From: Paraescarpia echinospica | Lineage: Eukaryota > Annelida > Polychaeta > Sabellida > Siboglinidae | NCBI GenBank assembly: GCA_020002185.1 | Contig: CM034534.1 | Coordinates: forward strand, 61,360,067 to 61,424,066 | Reading direction: 5' to 3' | DNA: 64,000 nucleotides | In this document: positions 49,884-62,013 of the stretch, piece after piece | Numbering within the stretch: the first letter of the stretch is position 1 | How the letters are laid out: the number at the start of each line of letters is the position of its first letter | Notes under the pieces: generated by a model | Databases searched by the model: none | Told to the model about the DNA's origin: nothing | The model's input: only the letters and a program-made list of their open reading frames with translations | Made by a program: the position numbers and the translations under genes

Positions 49884-49985
49884 ACAGACAGACAGTATTT
49901 ATTTTGACCATCATAAGTACATAAACTACAATATAAAATTCATTGTAAGGTCAGGGAGGCTCCCAATAAGACGGTTATAAGTACC
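49884..49985 (-). mobile_element. CR1/L2-like LINE 3' terminus fragment
   Basis: ACAGACAGACAGT followed by ATTTATTTTGACC and, after a diverged stretch, GGTCAGGGAGGCTCCCA matches the tails at 2854 and 7942. Only about 100 bp of the 3' end is present. Confidence 0.7.
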
Positions 49986-50209
49986 CAATCCATTTACTTA
50001 CGTAGTCGGAGGCAGCTTCCTGTAATCTTTGTTGAGTATCACGTGACATCGCGTACAAATCATTCGTGGATCTGCGCATACGTAGGAACGCGATAGCCGA
50101 TGGGTTGCGTTTACTTGGGAGGCTGAATGACGTCATTATCACGCAAAAGAAAGGGATGGCTGAAAAATCAAGAAAGACGAATGAAAACGTTTAGTATGTG
50201 TTTTCATGT

Positions 50210-50360
50210 TACGTGTGTGTGTGTGTGTGTGTGCGCGCGCGCGCGTGTGTGTGCGCGCATGCGTGTGTGTGTGTGTGTTTGAAAGCGCGCGCGCGTGTGT
50301 GTGGGATGTGGTGTGGGTGTGGTGTGCGTGCGTGTCTGTGTGTGTTTGCGCGCGGGCAAA
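50210..50360 (+). repeat. (TG)n/(CG)n alternating tract
   Basis: TG repeats interrupted by GCGCGCGCGCG, a sequence prone to Z-DNA. A related (TTTGTG)n tract lies at 50738-50905. Confidence 0.9.
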
Positions 50361-50737
50361 CACGCACAGTCACCTGGTTTGTGACACAATTCCCAAGGGA
50401 AGACCAACTAACAGAGAACCGGTATTAAAAAGCGCGGTCGTTACTGTACTTCAGAAGCCATTCTTAATAACCATTCACAATGTTAAGCTATTTGACTTCT
50501 AGGGGCAGTAACGTAATGAGTGAGCACGTTAACTAAATCATTATGTGATCCAATTCTTATAAATAACAATGCAACATTTAATAATAATAATTACTTATGG
50601 TTATGATATGTCGACGTCCCCACAAACAGGGCCTTTGAAAATCGCCTGAGGTGTGATGATTACAGAGTACAATATATCAAGATATGCGTTATTAACCTCT
50701 GCCTTACTATTAACGTAAAGTGTTGTTTAATAACTTG

Positions 50738-50905
50738 GTGTGTTTGTGTGTTTGTGTGTGTGTTTGTGTGTGTTTGTGTTTGTGTGTGTGTGTGTGTGTG
50801 TGTTTGTGTGTGTTTGTTTGTTTGTTTGTGTGTGTTGTGTTTGTGTGTGTTTGTGTGTGTGTGTTTGTGTGTGTTTGTGTGCGTGTGTGTGTTTGTGTGT
50901 GGTGT
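50738..50905 (+). repeat. (TG)n/(TTTGTG)n tract
   Basis: Alternating TGTGTG and TTTGTG units. Confidence 0.9.
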
Positions 50906-50919
50906 GTCTGAGTGTGTAA

Positions 50920-52997
50920 GCCTGCCTGAACATACGTATGTGCGTATGTGTGCGAGTACGAGTAGGTGTAGTTCGAAAATATATACGTGTGTGTCTCGTA
51001 TTGAGTATAACTCATCTCATTATATATAACCCCAGATAAAATCTTGTAGATGTAATTCGTAGTCTCACATTCTAACAACCGTACATTCAGATATCGTATT
51101 ACAACGACTCGCCATAGTTGTCGTTTTACGGTTATTGCTCGTGGTTCGGATCCCAGAACCGATAATTCACTTGTATTGCTCATAACCCTGTTCTGTTCAG
51201 TACAGTTTCCATGTCTTTTATATTGTCACTGTCAGGAGTGTATTGCAACATACCTCTATGAAGACATGCACTGACATGTCGAAAGCAAAGACCAGTGCAA
51301 CGTATCAAATGCCCATATCTGACATATTCAGCGCCGTTTCGTTTTACTCCGCAAGCAATATTGCAAACCCTCTTATAATTCATTTGACATATCAAATTAT
51401 ATTGTATTGTATGTTTGTGGAACATCTCTGTGATCATAGTAGCGCACATGAGGCAGTTTCCATGGCCGGTATAAACCATTAAATTGTACAGTTATGCAAA
51501 AGAAACATGTGCGTGTTTTCTGAAATGCCGGTAACGTCTGATGTATATGTGCCATCTCATACGTCACGATATTTACTGAATAAGAAACCATTTACATGTA
51601 TCCATGTTTTTCTAAAGTGTGACCTATAAAAAAAATACTACCAGTTAAAATTATATCAAAATATGCCCCGAAAAAGTAGATCTATGCATCTAAAAAAATG
51701 TGTGCATGTTGAGAATATGTGGGTTTATAATGCGGGTCTTTGGAACAAATCAAAAGATCTGCGAAGGTAAATGAAAGGAGAGAGGACAATGCCACCCAAG
51801 CAACACTGTCGAAATGCCGTATAAGAAGTTAACATTGGAAGTAGTCGTCTCTGTAATATAAAGTTTGTACCATAACTCTGTGAGCTTAATCATGGTTTCT
51901 GTTTAACAGTTTGTTCGGCCAATTTCTTTAATACAGTTGATATTACGTCCATTGACTTTCCGGATATGTCGACTATTGATTATTGTATTACGTTTATCTG
52001 CATGCTCATGAACAAAACCAAATGAAAATAATCATGTCGTGTTACATACCAGCATTGGTTTATATCGGTTGTACAAATCAGCCATTCTTAATGACAACTC
52101 TTACGTTGCCTTCCAGAAGCCGATACTTAGACAAACGTTTAACTCACCACTGATGATCTTCATTATCAGTCTTGACTACTCGCCTTCTCTAACTGTATGT
52201 CAGCACGCACTGTGTTCTTGGTAAAAACTGGATGTCTCTACCTCTATGACTCTAATATATATACATATGGACGTATTGAGCTATTTAGGAAAACTGGGTA
52301 AAGTCTCTTGACTTGGACTTTCACTCCCTAATTCACAAGGAACTGGGACATTAATCATTGGATTAATGACAATAAAAAAATGTTACATCAAAGTGGGTGT
52401 GGAAAATTCACATCGAAAGAAAACCATATCCGACAGGGAACTTCAAACGAGCGCAACAAGACGGGGGTGGGGGACAGTGCGCGCTCCTTGATAAAACGAA
52501 ACCGTTTACAGGTAGCAGTTGATATCACAATGTCTGTGACGCACATCGGTAGAAACGTGTTGTGCAATTTAAAAAACCCAGGTAGAACATGCTTTTAAGG
52601 TAATAATTTTGCTAAAAATACAGAACATTTTAACCACAACAAAGGGGAGGGGCGGTGCTCTGCTGGCGACCTGTGGTCTCGTGTAGGTTCTTACAGTCTT
52701 ACGTGTTTATCATTACACTAGGCAGTGCAGTTACTTTATTTTGTGTGTGAGGAATACTGTAATGATGGGAGCGTCGGGAAAACTAATTCTCAGGATGTTT
52801 TGGATGGTGGTGACTTTGTTTTTCGCAACTTTGAAATGTGCTTCGGACAAATTCAACATGGCAGCGACTGGCATGGCCAAGCTAACAATAACAGATCCGT
52901 TTGTTATAGTCGATAATTTATCCTGCGTTTCAATACTTACACAGACACTGAAGGTATCAGCAAAGTTGACTTTCCGTGCGATATGATTGCGAAATGC
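50920..52997. other. No recognised gene
   Basis: Short ORFs only. A 116-codon minus frame (53081-52731) shows no domain and overlaps an equally open plus frame. Confidence 0.35.
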
Positions 52998-53860
52998 AAC
53001 ACCGGTGTACCGGTCTGGAAGGAGGTTCCGGTCTGAGAGTAAGTTCCGGTTCCGTTTTGCGTATTGCGCATGCTCGCGCAAGCGCAGTACACCAAATGCG
53101 ACCCGCGGTGAGCAACGCGACCTCAGCTAACCGATCAACTTTGACCCCGTGCCAGAAGTATGTGGCGATTGAGTTACATCGCGGTGAGCAACGTGACCTC
53201 AGGTGACCGATCACCTATGACCCTTGCTCGACGCTCGCGGTGACGGAGTTACATAATTAATTACATAATTATTTTTCGGTTGCTGTAGCGACCGTTATTT
53301 CACTGACCTATTTGCCCTCCCCCTCGGTGCTTCATACATGCCAAGTTGACAGAGATATGTATCATTTATAAATTGTTACCCTCAGGATCCCCACCCCCGA
53401 CGAATTTTTGAAAATATAAATTTACGAACCACCCCAATGGGCCTGCTAGATTACGTACACAATTTCAGCTTCATACATGCCAAACTGACACAGATATGTG
53501 TCATTTGTGTTTACCACAAAACCCGCTGTACGTATAAACAGCGCTGAAAACTACTGCTCCGTGTGATGAAGTCGTAAGATACACAACGCTCTGAGACAAT
53601 GACAACAAAATAAAACACATTTGTTGGCAAATAATTACACGTTGTGCTAATTATGAGGGTTTGTTATGTATACTAACAATTACAAAAGTAACCGTATCAT
53701 TAACGTAAACTATAGTATAATTGGGTCACGCACAGTTTCGGCAGACACCGTGTTTAAGCTGGCCAAAATTAGGCGTTAATCTTTGACATATACAGTGTGT
53801 ACGCAAAACGGAACCGGAACTTACTCTCAGACAGGAACCTCCTTCCAAACCGGTACACCA
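52998..53860. repeat. 60-bp inverted repeat flanking two direct repeats
   Basis: TACGCAAAACGGAACCGGAA through CCGGTACACC at 53799-53860 is present inverted at about 53000-53060. Between them GCGGTGAGCAACGYGACCTC occurs at 53103 and 53182, and TTCATACATGCCAA occurs at 53331 and 53470. Origin unknown. Confidence 0.65.
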
Positions 53861-55102
53861 GCACTTGTCAGAAGCGTAAACGTGGTAAACGTGGCGGTGT
53901 TAGAAACCGCTTGAGGAAGAGAAAATATCGTTCCCGGCTACCGTCTATTGTTATTACAAATGTGAGATCATTGAGACCAGTGTCCAGCAACCACAAACTT
54001 GATGAAGTGCAAACAAATGTCCGCTTCCTGACTGAGTTCCGAGAGTAATGTCTTTCACAGAAACGTGGCTGGATGAAATTATACCAACTAACTAATTTTA
54101 CATTGACGGCTTTGGCGAACCTTTTTAGATTGAATAGGGACAGAAACATTACTGGCAAATCTACCGGAAGAGGTGATGGCATATATGTGAATTGAACGAT
54201 GGCGTGCTTATAGTAACAAGTGTGTACACCCGATGTTGATGTTCTCTCCTTGTCGCTGCGACCCAAGTATTTGTCCCGTGAGTTTGGACAGTTGTTCATT
54301 ACAGTGGTGTATGTACACCCTGCTGCCAATGAGACTCGGGCATCGACGACAATTACCGATTGTGTGCACGTCCTCGAACTGATTTCACCTGAATATCTGT
54401 GCTTTGTGTTTGGGAGACTTCAATAAGTGCAGCCTACGTTCAGCTCTTCCATCCTACCAGCAGTATTAGTCCATTTGTCATTTCATGAACCTAGAAATGT
54501 TCTATCCTATGAACTTTCACAGCTTAGTTGCCCAAACGGCAACTTTGGACAACTCTGGTAATTTGCATAAATCCAAGATGGCCACTGGGCGATATCTTGA
54601 ACATTTTATTTTTTAACTACTTGTCCAAGAATGATGTATAATACCTCTTTTAAGGGGTGTTGGGGTGCGTAGTATCCATTTCTGATGTTATTTTTTCAAT
54701 TCAAGGTAAAGATCAGACGCTGAAGGTCAGGTGAAGGTCAAATGTTTGATTTCTCGTGGACAATGAATGGAAACTTCTACTAATTTATATTTTAGTTTAT
54801 TCATGCACATAAATGGATAATCTTACAATATTTGACACCTTTGTTATTGAGAAAAAAACCAGTAATCAGTCATATTTGAAACAGGTAGTCACATCTGCTA
54901 CACGTAGTGTATAGTACAAATATCATTATGAACATTGGCATTCACATTTCTTTGTGAGGGAAATTCTTGCATTAAGTAATCATGCACGAAAGTCATTGTG
55001 AGGATGATACAAGGATTGATATCCATAACTATGGATAAAAGATAGTCTTACACAATACTATGCTATAAGCGTAAGGTTTACGCTATCTTAGTAACTGCAG
55101 AT

Positions 55103-58100
55103 CATCATCATGGTTTTGCTTATCCATTTCCGGACGTTGCAGCCTTGATGGATTGTCTATAGACAGCTCTTTCGTTTGCCAGTCTCCCCACTCGCCAGAC
55201 GTCGGCTCCCATCCATTCCTCTATGTCCTTCCCCCATTGTCTCCTAGGTCTTCCTCTGCTTCTTCTGCCTTCCACTTTTCCTTCCATTATTAGTCTCTCT
55301 AGAGACTGATGCCGTTTCACATGGCCGAAATAACTTAGTTTCTGTTTCTTTACAAAGTTCAATAAAGTCCCGGGTATAACACCAAGCTCTGCTGCGATGG
55401 ATTCGTTAGTTCTGCGTTCAGTCCACGAAACTCGTAATATCTTTCTATAACACTTGTTTTCAAATGCATTTATACGTTTAGTAATATTCTTATTAAGAGT
55501 CCAGGTTTCGCATCCATATGTAGCCGTTGGAAATATGCAGACTCGGATAATTTGTAGTTTCATATCTTTGTTCGTTGCTTTCCACAGCTTCTTCATCTCC
55601 GTCAACTTTTTACTCGCCATTGCCAACCTCCGCTTGATCTCTTTCGTCCCATCTCCGTCCGCTTAAATCAGTGACCCCAGATATTCGAAACTTTCCACTC
55701 GTTCTATTTCCTCGCCATCTACGGTGACCTCTGATGGTTCTCGACATCCCTTCACATCCATAATCTTAGTCTTCTTTACGTTTAGTTTCAGTCCTTTCCT
55801 CTCGCTGTGCTCTTTAACAGTAGTTATCAGTTTATCCAATCCCTCTTTTGTATCGGATATTAACGCTGTGTCATCGGCATATCTCAATTCATATATCTCT
55901 TGTCCATTCACTTTCAGTCCATTAAAAAATTTGCTTCTCGTGTCAGTCTCGACTTCTCTCATGATATTCTCTGTATATAGACTGAATAGGTGGTGGGACA
56001 AAATGCACCCCTGTCTCACTCCCTTTCCGACTGGGAACCAATCTGTGGTACCACACTCTAATCTCACTGCAGACTGCTGTCCAACATATAAATTTTGGAT
56101 AAGTGATGTAATTTTCTGGTCAAATCCCATGTGTATCAAGGTGTTCCATAGTTGTTGATGACTAACATTATCAAAAGCTTTTGAATAATCTATGAAACAA
56201 ATCCTAAGGTCATGGTTGAATTATCTGCATTTCTGAATTAACATCTTCAGGTTGAAAATGTGATCTCTTGTTCCTCTTCCAGTCCGGAAACCAGCTTGTG
56301 TTCTGTTGACTTCACATTCTAATTTTGTTGTGATTCTCTTCATTATGATTTTTAGCATAATTTTGCTCGCATGGCTGATGAGGGATATAGTCCTGTGGTT
56401 TGAGCATTCTTGTATGTCACCTTTTTTCAGTATTGGTATAAGTATGGCTCGTTTCCAGTCCATGGGCCATGTTCCACTTCTCCATATTTTCTTGCATAAT
56501 GTGTGATAGATATCCACGCCTGCTTCGCCACTTGCTCTTATTAGCTCTGCAGTGATGTTATCAGTGCCAGGTGATTTTCCATCTTTTAGACTATTTATTG
56601 CCCACTCCACCTCTGAACGCAAAGGCTCAAGTTCATCTTCTGGTTCTATCCTCTCTCTGCCTTCATCCATGTCTACCTCATCTGTTTCTTCTTTCTTAAA
56701 CATGCTTTCACAATATTGCTTCCATCTTTGAAGTATGTCATCGCTTTCTGTCAGAGTCATTCCCGTTTCATCTTTAATAACGCCAAGTCTAGGTTTGAAT
56801 GACTGTGTCATAGACTTGATTTCCTCGAACATACTGCGACTATCGTTCCTTCTCATACCTAATTCTATCTTTTCGCATTTCTTCTCTAGATATTTCTTCT
56901 TGTCTTCCTTACACATTCGTTTAATCATCTTGCACTTCTCTCTGTATTTCTCATGATAATTCTCACTCATTTCTTTGTTCTTCTTTAACTCTTTCCTTTC
57001 GTCAATCATTTGCAGTGTGTCTTTGCTTATCCATGGTTGTTTTTGTCTCCTCTTTTTAGTGAGGTGTTTGTCAGCTGATTCCATAATGATGTTCCTAATT
57101 TCTACTGCCAACTCCTCTGGTTCCTTCTCGTCAGCCACTGTCTGTAATACTCCGAAACGGTTCATAACCTCTACTCGGTATCCTTCTTTGATATCACTGA
57201 CATCATACCTCACTATCTCTTTCCCTCTCTTCTTCTTTCTTAATTTTATCGCAATCTTGGCGCTTAGCAATTCATGGTCAGAGCCACAATCGGCTCCAGG
57301 TAATGTCTTTGCATTAAACACAGACGTCCTCCATCGTTTTGGTATCAGTATAAAGTCGATTTGATTTCTGTTCCGACCATCTGGTGTTGTCCAAGTGTAC
57401 AGTCTTCTTTGATGTTGTTTGAAGAAAGTATTGGTGATCATCAGTTCATTCTCTATGATAAACTCAACAAGTCTATCTCCTCTCCCATTTCTTTCGCCTA
57501 GTCCATATTTCCCGACATTGCCATTTTCTTCTTCGTTTTGACAACTGCCAACTTTTGCATTGTAATCGCCCATCAGTACTACCATGTCTCTCCTGTTTAC
57601 CTCGTCAACTGTTCGTTGCAGTGTATCATAAAACGTTTCTATTACATCGTCGTCTGCAGTGCTCGTTGGTGCATAAATTTGAATACATGTTATATTCGTG
57701 GGTTTTGCCCGTATTCGTATGGTAATAATTCTGTCATTGACCGGATTGTATCCTAATAGTGCATTTTCAGTTTTCTTTGACAGATAGAATGCAACACCAC
57801 TCATCCCTGACTTAGTTGCTCCTGAGTATATAAACTTTCCTCCTGAATCCGGACGAAAGTGTCCTTGTCCGGCCAACCTGTGTTCCGCAATCCCTAAAAT
57901 ATCTACTCCATATCTTTCTGCTTCCGATGTTACCATTTGTAGTGTTCCATGACTCGTTTTTCTAATGTTCCATGTTGCCACACGGATTTTCCCTTTTAGC
58001 TTTTTGTTGCTGGTTTTACCTCCCGCACAGTCGGGCATACTACCGTCATCAGCTCTGGCGTTACTTCCAACATCTCCAAGCTCTTCCCCAGTATGTGTCG

Positions 58101-58639
58101 TCCTATCCAGCCTGGGGGGCTCACCACTAGGACCTCTCTTACTGTCTGTATTCTCCATCAAGGTTTCTTGGGCTAATACAGCGGTAGTTGCCAATTGCTT
58201 TCCGCTGGTTTGTGTATGGTTAACTCCATTATTCCTTGACTAAAAAGTCTTGCACCGCAGGACAGCGGGTCACCGGTCCTTCCACATGCGTCTTGGTAGG
58301 TACCTTGCAGCCTGGTGAAAGGCTGTTGCTGTTTCGCATTTGTAGCCGGGGGTGTAGCCAATCGACTGGCCGCCTACTCCTCCGAGACAGTCTTTGTGTA
58401 CTGAGGGCAGACGTCCCTCGACTCAATAGGCATTAGCCTACAAGCCTTACTCATGTAGTTTTGCTGGTCAGCAGAGACCATTGCCCTGGGTGTGGCCACT
58501 GCCGTACACTAGCAGTTCCTAGGAGCCATATATGAGCTAGGTAGACTGTGGGAACCAGTGGATAGAGCCTCCACAGAAGTGGAGCGGCTGCCCATCACCA
58601 AAGGGACTATCCCTCCAGGTTCTACCATACACCCCTGAT
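55103..58639 (-). mobile_element. RTE/BovB-like LINE, ~3.54 kb, inserted in the left arm
   Basis: Boundaries come from comparison with the right arm: CTGCAGAT at 55102 and ATCGCCTAAT from 58640 are contiguous there. The 5' region is about 445 bp, with a short upstream minus ORF at 58426-58229. The 3' UTR is only 17 nt, ending in (ATG)n, typical of RTE elements. GAT occurs at both junctions as a possible 3-bp duplication, though it is ambiguous with the ATG tail. Confidence 0.85.
55120..58194 (-). pseudogene. RTE-type endonuclease/reverse transcriptase ORF with two in-frame stops
   Basis: A single frame of about 1024 codons. The endonuclease has RVATWNIRKTS, GIAEHRLAGQGHF, VVLMGDYNAKVG, QIDFILIP and GSDHELL. 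RT follows with KRAILIPILKKGD, QAGFRTGRGTRDHI, a TAA at 56221-56223, FIDYSKAFDNVS, KGVRQGCILSHHLFSLY and YADDTALIS. A second TAA is at 55663-55665, then TATYGCETWTLNK, YFGHVKRH and RRSRGRPRRQWGKDIEEW. This is the 'craniofacial development protein 2-like' RTE type often misannotated as a host gene. Only two point stops and no frameshift, so it is much younger than its host transposon. Confidence 0.88.
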
Positions 58640-58699
58640 ATCGCCTAATAATCTTTACCATTTACATACTCCCACTCATCATCCAGGTAATCAGGATCA

Positions 58700-60998
58700 G
58701 CAAGACCATCCTCAACATCTTCATGCCTTCACCCTCCTCATCTACATCCTCATCCTCTAACTCTCATCCTCAAAATCCTCCTCCTCAGTATCCTCCATCT
58801 CGATACCCTCCTCGTCTCCAGCCTGAGCCTCTTCTGTCTGAATGTACGGATTACAGCAGCCCTCTTCGACAGAGCAGTTGCAGTATGACGAAAAGAAAGA
58901 TGTTCTTTGTGGCAGCCACAAACCTCCGTGCTGCATTTCTTGCCCTGTGCCCTACATTCACAATGAATCACACCACACAGGTGTGGTGGACCTAGGTCAC
59001 ACTGAGCAATAACAGGAGAGGGGACGCCATCCCGGATCTTCCACCCGAAATGAGTGATATCGGCTGACTCACCGAGTGGGGCTTGCTGGTCTGCCGCTTT
59101 CCACAGCATGACCTGCAGATGGGCCCGCAGCACGTGCAGGAACAGGTTGGCAGGGCCTTGACTTTGGGACTTTTCTTCTTCATGGTGAAGAGTGTGAAAC
59201 GTGCAGACTCCATGGATGTCCCCAGTGGCTGACCATACAGAGCGACGAAGAAGGTTTTCGCCGTCTCCATCAGATCCGCCTGCGTGGCGCCCACTTCTCT
59301 TAGCACATCATCCAAACCTGGGAAGTCCCCAGTGAGCAAGGTGTTAAGTGCATTGATCTTGACTTTGGCATACGGATATGAGGTGGTGTCGCATCCGCTG
59401 AGTGCGTGCATGCCAAGCAGCTGCAGACACTGTGGCCTTATGTCACCGCAGGTGGCGTTTGTATCCAGAACTGTCCCATCCCACCGCTCCATCTGCACCT
59501 TGCATACCATCTCCTCCCAATACACCCAATAGACTAGTGGGACAGACACGTCTGTGTCGTCGCTAAGTATACGGATCACGCTTTTTTAGAGTTGGCACCT
59601 TCAGTGACATAGGAGATCATGGTGATGTCCGCCTCGTCATGACCAAACGCACCATCATCACAAGTCTCCATCGTCACATTCACTCCTGCACTGACGGTAG
59701 ACAACACACTCGCCAAGCTCCGCTTTTGGGCAGATACATCTTGGTACTTGTCGAAGACAATGGTTTTGTCAGTACCATCTGGTTAGTGACTCAGACGACC
59801 CAGGATGGATGCGATCAGATCTGAGGGACTGCCGCCGTGTGGCCTCTCAATACGGTAGAACAGCTGCTGAACATCCACGATGACAATTTCAGCAGCTGTT
59901 GGCGAGATCTCGAGCACACCAAGGCTTTGACCAGCCCCAACTTGTTGGCTTTGCGGAGACAACCATGCTCGTCGAAGAGCGATGGAGGCATTGCACACAG
60001 CTCGTAGTTGAACAGAGGCTCAAGCTCCATCTGCCGCCGCTGACCAATCATCAAGAGACGGAGACATTTTTTCTCAAGATCGATGACTGGCCTGCCTTCG
60101 TTGCCTTTGTTCTGCTTCTTTAGAACGACTATCGTCTTGATGGGACTACTGATTGTGTCGTAGAACCCATCGGGAAAACTTGCTCTGCATCTTTTCTCCA
60201 AGCACAATCGAATCAGCCTCATTCATTTCAGCAAGAGCAACTTGGCCGGTGACGTGATTGTACAGATGAGGGCGGTGATCTTCCAGTGGGTGAGGGAACT
60301 TCTGCACATCTGCATCAATGAGACCCCGATCATCCGCATCCAAGACACGCCGGTGCTTCAACTCCTCCTTGTGCTGTTTCTGCGCAGAATGGCCTGGTGG
60401 ACCAGCAGAGTAGATGTAGTCCACGCGGTCTGACACGTGCACGGTGACGGGGAAGGCGTCAATCCACTCACAAACTAGTTCAGCAGATAGAGTCATGCCC
60501 TTGAGAGCTCCCTTTCCGATTTTGATGCAGTCTGCTCGCCAAAACTGATCACCAGAGAAAGCGTTCCAGTATCCCACATGGTGTCGATAGACAAAAGCGC
60601 CGGACTCAAGGTCCGCCTTAGCCTCAGCAGGGAGCACAAGCATTCCAGCAGGTACTAAGTGAGATAGCGGGCGTACTACACATGTCCAGCGAGGAAGAAG
60701 TACTTCAGCATGCGCTCCATGGCCAGCTGCTTGGAGTAAATGTCACCTTCTCTCTCTTTGCACGCTCAAACTAGTAGACGAGGAATGTGGGGAGAAGGAA
60801 GTTATCCACCCAGTGCCGGCCAGTTGAATGAGGCGAGCAGCAAATGTCTTCGGCCCTGTTGACAGAAACCGCTTCAAGAGCGCTGCTGATACTCCCCGAG
60901 AGGACCGCGTGGCTTTCACCCAGGACGTCCCATTGAAGATACCTGTCAGCCCCCGATATGCTGCGGCCACGTACACATCAAACGCTGAAACTTTCATC
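58700..60998 (-). pseudogene. XPG-like nuclease/CXC-domain transposon protein, degraded
   Basis: Minus strand, N to C: NGTSWVKATRSSRGVSAALL, KRFLSTGPKT; FERAKRE and MERMLKYFFLAGHV with stops; HHVGYWNAFSGDQF, IKIGKGALKGMTLSAELVCE, DAFPVTVHVSDRVDYIYS. Then NKGNEGRPVIDLEKKCLRLL and FNYELCAMPPSLFDEHGCL. Then IVFDKYQDVSAQ, GAFGHDEADITMISYV, LSDDTDV and LLGMHALSGCDTTSYPY, which look like the acidic clusters of an XPG/FEN1 nuclease. Then ALYGQPLGTSMESAR, and at the C-terminus VIHCECRAQGKKCSTEVCGC, a tesmin-like CXC motif. At least five frameshifts or stops. The N-terminus is missing: sequence beyond 60998 is the inverted arm. Confidence 0.75.
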
Positions 60999-62013
60999 AG
61001 GTCCACCACACCTGTGTGATGTGATTCATTGTGAGTGTAGGGCACCGGGCAAGAAGTGCAGCACGGAGGTTTGTGGCTGCCACAAAAAACATATTTCGTG
61101 CACGTCATACTGCAACTGCTCTGGCGAAGAGGGCTGCTGTAATCCGTACACTAAGACGGAAGAGGCTCAGGCAGGAGACGAGGAGGGTACCAAAATGGAG
61201 GATACTGAGGATGATGATTTTGAGGATGAGAGTTATAGGATGAGGATGTAGATGAGGAGGATGAAGGCATGAAGATGTTGAGGATGGTCTTGCTGATCCT
61301 GATTAAATGGTAAAGATTATTAGGCGATATCTGCAGTTATTATGATAGCGTAAATCTTACGCTTATAGCATAGCATTGTGTAAAACTATCTTTTATCCAT
61401 AGTTATGGATATCAATCTTTGTATCGTCCTTACAATGACTTTCGTGCATGACTACTTAATGCAAGAATTTCCCTCACAAAGAAATATGAATGCTAATGTT
61501 GATAATGATATTTACACTATACACTATGTGTAGCAGATGTGACTACGTGTTTCAAATATGACTGATTACTGTTTTTATCTCACGAACAAATGTGTCAAAT
61601 ATTGTAAGATTATCCATTTATGTGCATGAATAAACTAAAATATTATTTAGTAAAAGTTTCCATTTATTGTCCATGAGAAATCAAAGATTTGACCTTCACC
61701 TGACCTTCAGCGTCTGATTTTGACCTTTAATAGAAAAAATAACATCGGAAATGGATTCTACGCACCCCAACACCCCTTAAAAGAGGTATTACACATCATT
61801 CTATGACAAGCAGTTCAAAAGTTAAATTTTCAAGACATCGCCCAGTGGCTATCTTGGATTTATGCAAATTACCAGAGTTGCTCAAAGTTGCCGTTTGGGC
61901 AACCAAGCTGAATTTGTTCTAGGACCCCATATGAGTACAAATCAACCAAAAAGTTCATAGGATAGAACATTTCTAGGTTGGCTATTGAACACATATGAGT
62001 GTCAAATGGATTA
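60999..62013 (+). repeat. Right inverted arm, carrying a second CXC C-terminus
   Basis: Reverse complement of 58993-58640 joined to 55102-54467. On the plus strand, 61001-61251 encodes VIHCECRAPGKKCSTEVCGC, then KKHISCTSYCNCSGEEGCCN and an acidic tail. Here the CXC frame is unbroken, unlike the left arm, which has a frameshift after KEHLS. The remaining ~760 bp is non-coding. Confidence 0.85.

Larger units (their letters stand above)
54467..62013. mobile_element. Academ-like DNA transposon with ~1-kb inverted arms
   Basis: Termini TAGTCCATTTGTC and, from the right, TAATCCATTTGAC, flanked by TAT at 54464-54466 and 62014-62016. The left arm is 54467-55102 plus 58640-58993 (split by an RTE insertion); the right arm is 60999-62013. 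The arms are long imperfect inverted repeats of about 1.0 kb. The 2-kb centre encodes an XPG-like nuclease protein on the minus strand. A 3-bp target duplication with an XPG-like nuclease and Cys-rich domain fits what I know of the Academ superfamily. That assignment is inference. Confidence 0.75.

Noticed and set aside
55120..58194. Host 'craniofacial development protein 2-like' gene
   Set aside because: AP-endonuclease and RT motifs, short 3' UTR with ATG tail, and a precise insertion site show it is an RTE retrotransposon.
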